Shown here in pieces: positions 34,376 through 45,834 of a DNA stretch of 64,000 bases. The stretch is from Rotaria sp. Silwood1. Taxonomy: Eukaryota; Rotifera; Eurotatoria; Philodinida; Philodinidae. Location: contig CAJNOP010000375.1 in the NCBI GenBank assembly GCA_905250075.1, forward strand, positions 1 through 64,000, in the 5' to 3' direction. The number at the start of each line of letters is the position of its first letter. The first letter of the stretch is position 1. The position numbers and the translations under genes were made by a program. The notes beneath the pieces are model-generated. The model did not search any database and was not told where the DNA came from. It was given only the letters and a program-made list of their open reading frames with translations.

Positions 34376-37300
34376 GTTCCAACCATATTCGATTGAGATT
34401 TCGATAATATGTACAAGTATGCAAAGAGGATGCGTCATCCTTCATCATATAGTGCTAATCATATATTTCATAAAAAGTATCTATTAAACGTCTTTCTCTT
34501 GATCTTATTCTTCGTGCAAATGAAAAGAAAATGTTTTCAAATGGTAATGTCGGCACGAAACTTACAGGTAACTCGATAAAAATTCGAATAACTTGAGAAT
34601 ATGCAAGTAGTTAGCGCTCTGTGGTTTTCACCAGTTGAAAGACGAGACATAAAGACATTCTTTTCTCTGACAACGCTTATGAACTCGTGTTTTTCTCTTT
34701 AATCCAGTTTTATGTTATTAGTTTTTTTGAACGACTAAAAATTTTTCCGAAGCTCGCAAAATCTTTGATGACCCAGTTTTATTTGAACCTTCCATGTTCT
34801 AAAATTATTAGATAAAATTCTACAGATTCAATTTTAAAAAACATTCTTGAGCAAAATCTTTTGATTTTTTTTTCCACTACCATTCAGAATTTTAAATGGT
34901 TTTGAAAACGATGCAGAACTAAACATGGTTCTGCAACACTTCTTTTCTTCAGATTGGATATTATCTTGATATTAAACACGTACGACTAATGCTCTATCAG
35001 ATAAATTGGTTCATATGTCGATCGGACTAAACCAATAATTAGTTCAAAATATTCAATTCAATAGGTCGTCAAAGTAGTTCCACTTTCAACATTATTCAAT
35101 CGAAAATATGTCTCTCTATTTGTCAAATATTTTCTCTGCATTGAACTCTTCAATCATTCTTGTGTCATCTTGTATCCTTCCTCTTTTATTATTTATCATC
35201 AGAATCATCGTATAAGAGCGTTTATGCATCATACTTTCTCCTTTCCTTCATCAAACATCACTTTTATCAAAGCAATATGAATGATCGAATGAGCACGAAT
35301 TCATATTTCCATTTTCTTTTTTTGACATCAACCATGTTCGGCATTAGAATCTATTAATTTATTAGTTGGAATTTCATAAACGAACGGTTGATACCAACTA
35401 TCAAGAGAATCGTTTGAAAAGGAATAAAATATTCCAAAAATTGAGAAGAAAAATTCAATCGAAATATTCATTTTAATTAAATTTTAAATAATCAAATTCA
35501 AATAGAAATCAATTTCTTTTCTTTGTTTTTGTTTTTGTTATGCTTTATTCTAAATGATGGTAGAATAGAAGCTCTATATATCTGTATAAGTTTTGATATT
35601 GCTGCAATACTTGTAACAATATATATAGATCAGCGATTTCTATAATCATTCGAATCATTATAGATCGATCAACTTCACCAATATATATCCTATGTATATT
35701 CGATTGATCATCATAAATTTGCTTTACATTATTTCGATTGGGAAACTTCAAACATAATAAGTCTAATTATATCAATAGACGCATTATTTGAACGTCATTA
35801 ATTTAATTTATATCTACTATTTGTTAATAGTTCATATCTGGATTTAATCAGTATACTTCGCTCTTTCAGATCAGACCATTAATCATATCTAATGAAATCT
35901 GTTTAAATGTTCTCCATTTGAATTGTCCATATTTTCTCTTAGACATTCTCATCATTTTGTCATTTTTCTAACAACTTTCAATAAACTTAGATTAATATAC
36001 GTACTTAGAAAAATCAATAATACGGTAGTTGATTATTATTTGTTTTTTCTCTTGAAAAAAAAAGAAATAGACTATTTTATTAACGAACCTGTCGATAGGA
36101 ATAGCAAATAGAACTTCATCGAATGTGCCAGAAGAATCTATCTATATTGTCGTGTAAATGTCTTCCTAATAAACAGGTGAATTATTAGTTTTGAAGAAGT
36201 TTACTATTTCTATTTAGTTTTAGGAAAAATTCATATAAAAAAAGTTTTTTTTTCTTGAAAAAAATATTTTTCTATTCAGTTTAGAATATAAATTTTGTTG
36301 TATTTGAAAATGAAATGATCATAATGGGCATTAAATGATAGCTATGGAATTATTCTTAATAAAAGAGACTTATCTTAGAAAATGTTTTCATCAATATAAT
36401 AACCATTTATTTGTAACTCATCATTAGTTTCATCTCTTACTAAATATAATTCATTTCGATTACACCAATTCAAATACTAACAGTCTTATTGAACAATGTT
36501 TTTCTTTTTCTAATATAAAATTGCTAAAGATAACTCGATGTTTATTATGTCACTAATTAATTAAAACATTATTATTACTTATTCATTATCAATTGGATAA
36601 ACTTATACAATTAGTAGATGAACATATGATGGAATTTATTCGAGATGAAAAATATCCATTGAGAATCGCTCATCATACAATTTATCAATTATTAGTCTTT
36701 TAGATTATTCAAAAGCTAAATGATTGTAAAGAATAAAATTTTAGTTATAGAAGCAAATTTTCACAGAACTTTTATGTGACATTAATGTTAAAAATTGTTT
36801 AACTTTTCAATAGAAATCTTAGACTATTTATATTTGTTTATAAAGATAATATCTTCATTAGAATTCGGATTATTTTACAACTAATCTGATTTAAAAAGTA
36901 ACTTTCATGTTTTTGATATTTTGATTTTATACGAAATCTGTTTAAAACTCTTATCTTATTAGTCGAAAGTTTTTTTTGTCTCTTTAAATGTAATTTTTTA
37001 TTGATTATGAACAATTTGAATTGATTGATTAAAGTCTTTTAAGAAAATATCGGTAAGTCGATTATCATCTGTAATTGATTTTTAGTTATTTAAAAGAAAT
37101 TAAATTAGCCAAAATTGAGATCAACAGAAGAAATTCAAGAATTCCTTTAATTCTAATTTTTTTTTATTAAAGTTATTTAAATTTGAATGTCGAAAAGGCC
37201 TGAGTTTGGTGGCTGAAAGAGACTGACATAGGGAAACTGGGTAGAATGGAGGCAAGTTATGCTTTTCCGTTTTGGATATCTACATATCATATTGATAAGA

Positions 37301-37938
37301 AGAACGTTGAATATTCCAAATAGAATTCGATTCATTCCCAATGTGGGATGATTTTTGTTCGATTTTCATCTAGTCGTTGTTGAGAAAAGAGTTCAACAAT
37401 GCTATGCAAGATCTTTATAGAAAAATGAGATAAATTTTATACCATCTAGAGATAGCTGTTTTAGAAAAATTTCGATAATGTTATGCATATATTACATTTC
37501 GTAGATAAGAAGTTCAAAAATTCTGAAACTCTTTATTTGAAATAATAAATGTGAGATGATTAAGCGAAGGAACTTTTAAGGAAAGAAAATACGGTTGCTT
37601 CGAAAAGCTTGGATCTCTGACATCTATAATCAGGAAAGTCATTAAATTAGGAAAGAGTATCTGAAGAGATTCTCTCATCAAATCAATCTAATCATATTTT
37701 AAATGAATTTGAGTTAATCGAATAAAATGAAAACAAATTAATTGTAATTAAATATAATATTGTTGTCAATGATGATCCTTCTATTAATATTCATTAGTGT
37801 TTAACATTCTCTTCTCATCCTTCTGAAAAATTTAATGTCAAATTAATTTCAATATAGTTGCTTAATGACTGCGTTATTTATATATTCGTATTAAATATAT
37901 ATACATGATATTGAATCTCGATCTAAATCAAATATGAA
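34376..37938. other. AT-rich desert with one decayed exon-like fragment
   Basis: No intact gene. At about 36588-36737 (+) a frame reads QLDKLIQLVDEHMMEFI and EKYPLRIAHHTIYQLL, then a stop, then IIQKLNDCKE in the same frame. This looks like a decayed exon of an unknown gene. Confidence 0.45.
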
Positions 37939-39438
37939 TCTAATATATAAAGAAGAAAGTTTGTTTGTTTGTTTGTTCTTTATGCATTCAGTCCCTGTAA
38001 GAGCTAGAGCAGCCAAACTTTGCATGGCACAACCTTGGGTCTAAAGGAAGGTCAAGAGGGGGTCGGCGGAACAGACAGGAGGCCCCCCAGTTTTAAAAAA
38101 ATGATGGAAAAATTTTCGGATTTTTTAAAAAATATCGAAAATGTTCTCCGATTTCTGAGGTATTTGCATCTAGCTTTTACATCTTTGCACTGCCCTTGGT
38201 CAAGGGCTACTTTTCAACGGAAAACTTTTATATCTGGGATATTTAGTAATCCCATTGTTGGACCGCTACAGTGTGTCTCGTCGAAAAAGTCCGGAATGCA
38301 ATTATTTTCTCGATAACTTGAGCAGAAGTATATCGACAGCGGATGGATGGAGAGAGGGAATGGAGTGGAGAGGTATTAATCCCACCTTCCCATCTATCTA
38401 AAATATAAAGAAGAAAGTTTGTTTGTTCTTTATGCATTTTCACACCGTACAAGCAAATGGAACCAAACTTTCCCGGGAACTTTCGTCTTATCCAGGAGAA
38501 AGTCAACGACTACTTTTTTCCAAAAAGCATCGATCCATCGTCCGCAACAGACCCGTCTGTGTGTCTGACCAATCAGATTCAAGGTTTCGGTAGTATGAGA
38601 GAACTACTCAGCAGGACGTTGTGAGCAGACACAAAACATATATCTATAGATTTTCGAGGGTACTGAGCTCGAATCTGACTGGTTGGTAGATTATCAATGG
38701 AAACCCAGCTGCGAAGAAAACAGACAAAACACTTATACTCTCCGGAAAACGATGAGATAGGAGCTTTTACAAGCGATGAATTCGAATCTGGGGTCCAATC
38801 ACCTGGATAACTTATTTTTTAGTCAGAAATCAACAGAAAACGAGTTTTGCGGAAAATGACTAACCCTGGATAACATTGATCTCGAAACCTTACTGGATTA
38901 CCAATGACTTCACTGGGTAAATAATGTCAAATACAAGTAGAACATGGATATCGTACGTTTCATCTGTGTGTTATAGTGCATATTGGAAATTCACTAAAAG
39001 GATGAGCCATATAACATCATTAGAATTTTCTCATTACACCATATGATGGAATTATTGAAACATTCGGATGGGTTCTATACATATCTGAAAACCCCTTGCT
39101 TTTCTCATGGTCAACTTTATATGGCATGTTCTAGAGTTGGAACTAGAAAGAAATTGTGTGTCTTTACCCGCGATGCAAAAACTAAAAATGATGTGTATCT
39201 AACAGCTTTGCAATTAAAAATGTATTTCAGTGCATACAGTCTATTTTACATCAAAGAAGTCCAAAATAAATCACTTAAATATTAAGGACCGATACGGATC
39301 CTAGAGGGAAAGAGATTGGAGGGCATTTTGCGATAAACAAGGTCGGTTATTCATAGCAAATCATGAAAGTAGCATTCTATAATGTCTTAAGCATGCAATA
39401 TTGAATTTTCCCGAGCAACGCCGGGTACTCCCGCTAGT
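37939..39438 (+). mobile_element. Helitron remnant with two nested 5' ends
   Basis: Starts TCTAATATATAAAGAAGAAAG after an A and ends CGGGTACTCCCGCTAGT before an A. This fits Helitrons: TC at the start, CTRRT at the end with a small hairpin (CGGG...CCCG) just before, and insertion between A and T. A second, nearly identical 5' end (TCTAAAATATAAAGAAGAAA) lies at about 38397, so one copy has inserted into or recombined with another. It encodes only the tail of the helicase (next entry). Confidence 0.85.
39043..39285 (+). pseudogene. Helitron Pif1-type helicase, C-terminal fragment
   Basis: The frame contains FSHGQLYMACSRVGTRKKL followed by a K-N-x-VY motif. This is the conserved end of the Pif1-like helicase of Helitron Rep/Hel proteins, which unwinds DNA during rolling-circle transposition. 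Everything N-terminal (Rep nuclease, helicase Walker motifs) is missing. It lies about 150 nt upstream of the Helitron 3' end, as expected. Not functional. Confidence 0.85.
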
Positions 39439-42400
39439 ATATTAATAAAATCAAATGGAAATCAGTTAGGATAAGATAAGATGAATACATTATGATTAAT
39501 TTTTCATATTTATTGAAAAGTATTCTGAATAAAACAAATTCGATATGATTTCTACATATTGTATATAAATCTATTTTATTCATTGTTCGATTATAAATTT
39601 ATTTCGAATATAATTTCTTTAGTTAATTCTTTATTTCAAGACTATAGTGGAGGAATATTTCTTAATAGAAGAGAATTTGTAATCGATCAGGAAATCAAAA
39701 AACAAATCTTCGAAATTATTTTAATACAGCATCCTATATCGCTAGCTAACCGGAAGTTAGGGTACTCTTCTGCTTCTCTGATTTGCAATAAGAATTCGTA
39801 TGACAATGTATAAGAAACGACATGCTTTATTTTTCAAGATGGACTTCAATAAATTATTATCGAATCTATAAAAAATTGATTAGAATTAAAACTGTTAAGA
39901 TAGCATCATTTTGCGATAACCAATGTATATGCATACGAGTACTATATGAGAGTTCGAGGAAAAAACAAAGTAAGATGTGTGCTAATTATTAGAACTGGAC
40001 AAGTATGAGTACGTACTTACACTTGAGAGAAAATTTCATAGTAATGGATAAGATTTCTTCAATCTTAAAATTGATGTGTTGTAGATGCTCAAATCGTCTT
40101 AAAATTGCTACTATTTCTATAAGAAAGAAAAGATCTGTAATCATCACTCGAGAGTTTCTGATGATAATTTAACAGATTTTCGATGTCTCATCACTATTAT
40201 AGTATAGAGATAATCTTCCATTTCTCTGACATGTATGTGTTAAGTAATAAAAATAAAAGTTAAAGAAATTAAATTAGAAATTTGATTTTGATAATCAAAA
40301 GTATTTCATTTTATTCGAATATAAATAAGAATTGTTGAGAAAACAAATTTCTAATAAGATAAATGTATTCAAAAAATAATTTTTCTTATATCTTATTATT
40401 TTCTATTAATTCAAATTAGTAAAATTGAATTATTTTACTTTGAAAAGTTTAGTTGATAATGGCTTTGACTTAACCTATTTGAAATGGCTTCTTAAGAAAT
40501 CGAGTCATATCGAAAAATTGAAAGTTTATCTTGAAATTTAATATAATGGATCCATTTTCAGATATAATTATTAAAATATATGTTGTTAAATGCAAATTTA
40601 ATTCGTCAATCTTGTTTACTTGATATAATAATTAATCTAAAACATTTTCATTTTAATATCAAATATAACTTGTTTCCTTGATCTAATTATGTCATATCCT
40701 TATCTTTCTTATTCTACTGTTAACATAGCTCTATCTATCATCGGTTTAGTGTAGATTTTTACTTGATCATATATATTAAAGATGTTTCGATTAGTTTACA
40801 TTCATCTGTTTATTTATTTCTACTACAATTCGATGAAACATTTCCTTATATTTCTCATATAAATTCTTGTTTCTTATTTTTATTTATCTTAATTAATTTA
40901 GGCTTAGTTTATAGGGAAAAGAAACGAATAAAAAAATGAACTTTAATTGCAATAAATATACATGATAAAAAAATCATTTATCGTAAATATATTTATTTAT
41001 TTTTATTTAGAGTTTCATATAGATCTTAATCAGTCCGGCATGTCTCTCTCATTAAAAATACCATTTGAAATAGGACAATGTAAAGCGACTGATATTCAAT
41101 TTTAAAATATGACAATACTTGATTTGGAATTTTATTTTATCGTGGAATTAGTAAATATTGAGCTACTTGGTTTTATTTTCGTTTGAGTAAGAATACAATA
41201 AAAATTTATCGCTTACTCTGATCCATGTAGTCGCATATATACAAATATAAATTATTTGAGATTTATTTGTTCAATGCAGATTTATCGAGTTAAAGCTATT
41301 CTTTTATAAACTTTATACATACGATTTAATAAAGGTTTCTCCTTTTTTCTTTTATTAGAATAATAAATAATGCAGAAGCTCATGTATGAATGTCTATATT
41401 TTCAATTGACTAACAAACAAGTCTTTTACTTTAGCTAAAATACCATTCTGTTAGACATCTTCCAGTTATGGAATCAATCATGCGTTGTTTAAAAAAAAAT
41501 GAAATAGTCAAAGTCTCTCTATTAGCTTAAATAGAAATATAGGTTAAGCTTTCTCGTGAAAGATGAAACATCTAACAAAACTAAAAACAATCAATCCAGA
41601 TAATATTATGATTTATATGAATCACAAACAAATATTAGCATATGATTGGTTTAATATCGAGTAGTTCAACATACTATATAGTTTTAATGTAATAAAATCC
41701 AAACTGTGACAAGAAAAAAGTTGACCGCAATACAATCCTACTTTAAAATTATTGTCGTTTTAATCAAACTCGAATTCCATTTGAATTCTATCGTATGAAA
41801 GGCGAGTATTGAGAATATATATATATGTATGAAAAACTATTTCACGGTATGATCAAGAGTTGTTTTGCCCTTGATTTTAATCTTTAAGGATTGAAAGAAA
41901 CTGAAAAATACGCTAGAATTCAATTCTCTCAAATAAATATGTAACATCGTTCGATTTTGATTTGTATAGGATCATGATAACTTACTTAATTGAATCATTC
42001 TTTTTATTATCAACGCTTTAAGAACAACCGATAAGTCTATATATTTTGAAAATCATACTTTAGATAACTTAAAATATTCCTTAATTTTTCTTGAATAAAA
42101 TTAATCGTCAATAGCTAATTTCGTAAAATAGTATCTTATCTACAATTGGAAGAATAAACCAATTTTTCATCTGTTATTCATTATAATCGGTATTGAGATC
42201 ACAAGATATATGAGCGCTATTTTTTTTTCTTTCAAAAATATGTTTGTGTAACTTTTTTGAATCGAAGATAGTCCAACCGACGGGATTGCTCGGAGTTGTT
42301 GCGGGTTTGAATCACTTTCCTATTCACATCTCACACCCAGCCGGAATATTCACAGTCCATAGTCGTGTTCAATGCATGTCGAATTTATATAGTTTTTTTT

Positions 42401-43632
42401 ACTCTTTACAAAATATTATTTAGAATAATTTTAATTTATTATTTGAAAAATATGAGTATCTTTAAAAAAAAATAAATAATATTATTGTCTAGGAATAGCT
42501 GTTCAACTCAAATATCATCTCATTGAAAAGAAGTTGAATGCCTTTTTCATATTGTTGAATATGTTAAGTGTCTGTCTTATTTTTGATCTTAGTCTCAATT
42601 TAAGACAAATAATTATTTTTTCAATATTTGATTTGAACAAATGAATTTTAAAAATTGATATTATATAAAATAAAATGATTTGATATTAATTCAGATCAAA
42701 TCCAACTGTATATATGAACAACAACAAAAACCTCTTCGCGACACATTCTATTACTGTTTCGAAATCTACAATAGATAAGCTACCGTTTGGTATTAAATAG
42801 ATTTCTACATATTCTAATATTGAAGAGAGTTAAATTTTTAAAAGATGCTTCCTATAGGAGCTAAATGACAACGGAAACGGTTAAAATAAAAAAAAACATT
42901 ACTTTGTAAATTATACTATACAACAAATCTTGTTCTCTACGTTAATTATTCATTGATTATCAAATATTCACAGTTTTGAAAAAATGTATAAACACATTTT
43001 TTTGCTGCTTTTTTCTTAGGCATCGAATGATCTGAAACAAAATGCACTAAATACTATTTAATATGTTAAATTTAGTATTCCCAGTTTTAATTATGTCTCC
43101 TGTGATTCTATTCATATGAGCAATAATCTTATATATTTTCCTCAATACTTATATGCTTCATTTACAAATATTACGCCTTTGGGGTGGCTCGATGATTTTC
43201 CTGGAATATCTCAGTCAGTTTAGTTCAGATAAAATCTAATTTTAATAAATTTTTATCAATTTTTTAATTTATACTTTTCTCTTTTTCCATTTCCGAATTT
43301 CGGTTAATATTTTACTGATTTACTTCGTATTTCTATAACATAAAGTAATCTTGATAATCGAAAAAAATTCTAATAAATATTTTATCATTGACGAGATTTA
43401 TTAATTCAGAAACAGATCTGAATACGTGCATGTTTAAAACGAAATTTTTTCGCTTCATTCTATGAGCAGCTATGGAGGTCAAAGATTACTGTGTACATCG
43501 GGTAATCAACACGAACAAGTGAGATGAATAGCCTTTAAAAAGAAGTAAAACAAATATTAACAAAGTTTCAGAATTCTATAGAGTTCTTCTATAATCTTTC
43601 CAAGACAGATTTTATCTTTAACAACATAATAT
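39439..43632. other. AT-rich desert
   Basis: About 4.2 kb without a supported gene. A slightly GC-richer island at about 42260-42360 holds a GGGTTTGAATC that resembles a tRNA B box, but no cloverleaf can be drawn. Confidence 0.6.
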
Positions 43633-44108
43633 AAAGGGTCTCCAGTAAGTCATTAGCAAAAGAAAATACGATATCTCAGCTGTGATTCGACCGAATGAGT
43701 AATTTCTTTTTTGCCGATGATAGAAGACTGTTTCTAGGCCACATTTATAAGAATAACGTTGACAAAAACTATTTTGCAGTATCGCTTTCGAGTTGTTTTA
43801 TTACGGGTTCCGAAAAACATTATTTACATTAAGGACAACTTTAAGTTGTAAAATACCTTACTATTTGACTTGAATATTCTAAACTTATTCAAATTTATTT
43901 TTTGCGGTAACTTTGAGAACGTACTGTAAATAGGAATTTTTCAGAATTTCCATAAGATGATATTTAGGAACAGTTACTATCAACCATATTCTTATGAATA
44001 TGAACTAGAACAGTCCTTTATCAGCGTTAAAAAGAATCAGCTCATTTCGTCAAAGCACCATTCAAGTATTCAAAGTTTTCTTTGGCTAATGACTTACCGG
44101 ACACCCTA
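43633..44108. mobile_element. Short MITE with GGGTGTCC-type tips
   Basis: The left end TATAAAGGGTCTCCAGTAAG continues as TCATTAGC. The right end, read on the other strand, is TATAGGGTGTCCGGTAAGTC, then ATTAGC. Similarity extends inward for about 150 bp each side (AACTAGAACAGTCC against GACTGTTTCTAG). The tips recall the MITE at 22954-23834. No coding capacity. Confidence 0.8.
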
Positions 44109-44229
44109 TAAAATAAATGAAAAGTGAATGTACAATTTTTTTTTAATATCATGATTATATACTATGCTGTTGCAGATTACTAATATCTGTCAAGTACACT
44201 GACTCGACTCTGTACTCAACAGAATAAAC

Positions 44230-45834
44230 CCATGATACCCTCGTCTAAAACCACGACCCAGTACAATCACATCACCAACAAATCGTCCCACGTCCAATTG
44301 ACACACAGCCAGATCAGAAGGAAACAGCTCGACTGCAATGACACATTAACCGATGGAATAATCAGCGAACACAGCTCGTTATCCATCAGCTATCAAAATT
44401 GTAACGAAAGTACATCTGTAACAACACCTGACAACAAATCCATACTACTACTTCCTTTATGAAAGGTTGAATTTAAGTCCATTATTACAGCACTTTGTAA
44501 GATTTGAATTCCACCAGCTTTTCTTCATTTCTACTACAGGTTTGAATTCTATTTGAGTGCCATCACCCGGCCTAAAACAAATTTAAAAAAACCCATAAAC
44601 GGATTAAGCCACTTTCAAACTATGAATCACTATTATCTACGATCATTGCACGTACTTTGCCAAGCCATTCATCAATACCTATGTATTCCGGTACTCCATT
44701 CACGCGGAACAAAAAATAGCCAAATGTTTCACCCTCAATATCGAATACCATATAACCAAAAATCACTCTAAGTGCATCCACAATGAATCTAATCCTCGAA
44801 CATATCTCAAACCCACTCCACTAAATAAATCGAGTTTCCAAAATCTGATACCATTTTCACCATTCCGTATGTATAATGTTCAGTGTCAGTCTGCATGTCT
44901 GTCTATGTTGGGGCAAAGGTAAAGGTCTTGCAATACTATAACGGATAAGTGATAAAGATGTAAGGCTATAAGAGGGAAACGCCATACGGAGGTCTGGCTA
45001 TAAAAGAGTGAGACAATAAGCGGGAACGTTATAAGAGACGGACTCTATAAGGGATCAGACTATAAGGCTGTAAGGCTACATGGACTATTGGCGACATAAG
45101 GATACCACGTCGTAGGCCTTCTATGTACATAATATCGAGTGTATGTGTGTCTGTTATCGAGTGAAAGATTAAAGGTTTGAGGTTGTATTTTAAAGAAAAA
45201 GAAATTGCCGTGGAGTATGCACGGGATCTCGCTAGTATAATAATAACTCACATAATACAACCCGCAACCAGCGATGACATACAAACTGCGAAACACAATG
45301 ACGAAAAACACAGAGCCCATCGTAAACATAACATTCAACCTATATATTAAGCCTATGCAGAGCCACCAGCTCATCCCAAAGTACCTTCTGTGAGTTACAA
45401 ATGAGCCTATCGATAAAAAGAACTGCCATACATCCATGACCCAAACACGAACTACAACACAACATTATCTCCTGATTACGGACTTATTTACAAACATCCT
45501 ACTCCACTTGATCCAACATTTACCGTGTCCCAACTAATAATTATGACACACTTACAAAGTATCATGGTAACTCTACACACCGCCACCCTTATCATCACGA
45601 ACACGAATAACCACATCTTTTCGAATAAAGGTGTGAATGTAAGTTTCAAACTGAAATAGTTCGGGTTTCCCTCTCCATTAGAGGCTATAGCAACGCAAGC
45701 TCCCATTATAGACAGCCTCCCCTGTACAGACAAGTCCTCGTTACAGACCAGCAAACAGTTTGACGTTCGGCTAGCAGAATGGTTCCGAGTCAGAGATAAA
45801 TCCTTCTCCATATTCGAAAATGCTGGTTTTTAGC
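44230..45834 (+). pseudogene. Decayed A/C-rich open frame, probable transposon ORF (unrecognised)
   Basis: On the + strand several long near-open stretches follow one another, each ending in a few stops. One, about 44232-44460, starts IPSSKTTTQYNH. Another, about 44553-44770, has HFQTMNHYYLRSLHVLCQAI and HSRGTKNSQMFHPQY. A third, about 45250-45834, has PDYGLIYKHPTPLDPTF and QTSKQFDVRLAEWF. Base use is strongly A/C-rich and unlike the flanks. I do not recognise the protein. The layout (one long polar product, stops scattered, repeat neighbours) suggests a gag/ORF1-like transposon protein. It is split by a Helitron end at 44864-45236. Confidence 0.45.
44864..45236 (+). mobile_element. Second short Helitron-like element
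   Basis: The 3' end CACGGGATCTCGCTAGT (45220-45236) ends in CTAGT before an A, as in the Helitron at 39438. The 5' end is less sure: TCCGTATGTATAATGTTCAG at 44864. Inside, (GGACTC/GGGAT)TATAAG-like motifs recur around 44935-45085. It interrupts the A/C-rich frame. Confidence 0.55.

Noticed and set aside
42280-42330. GCGGGTTTGAATC, like a tRNA or SINE B box
   Set aside because: The T stem does not pair and no A box lies at the right distance.
45060-45811. Two hydrophobic minus-strand frames resembling a membrane protein
   Set aside because: The + strand in the same place gives a long polar frame with better protein character. The hydrophobicity is the complement of A/C-rich codons.
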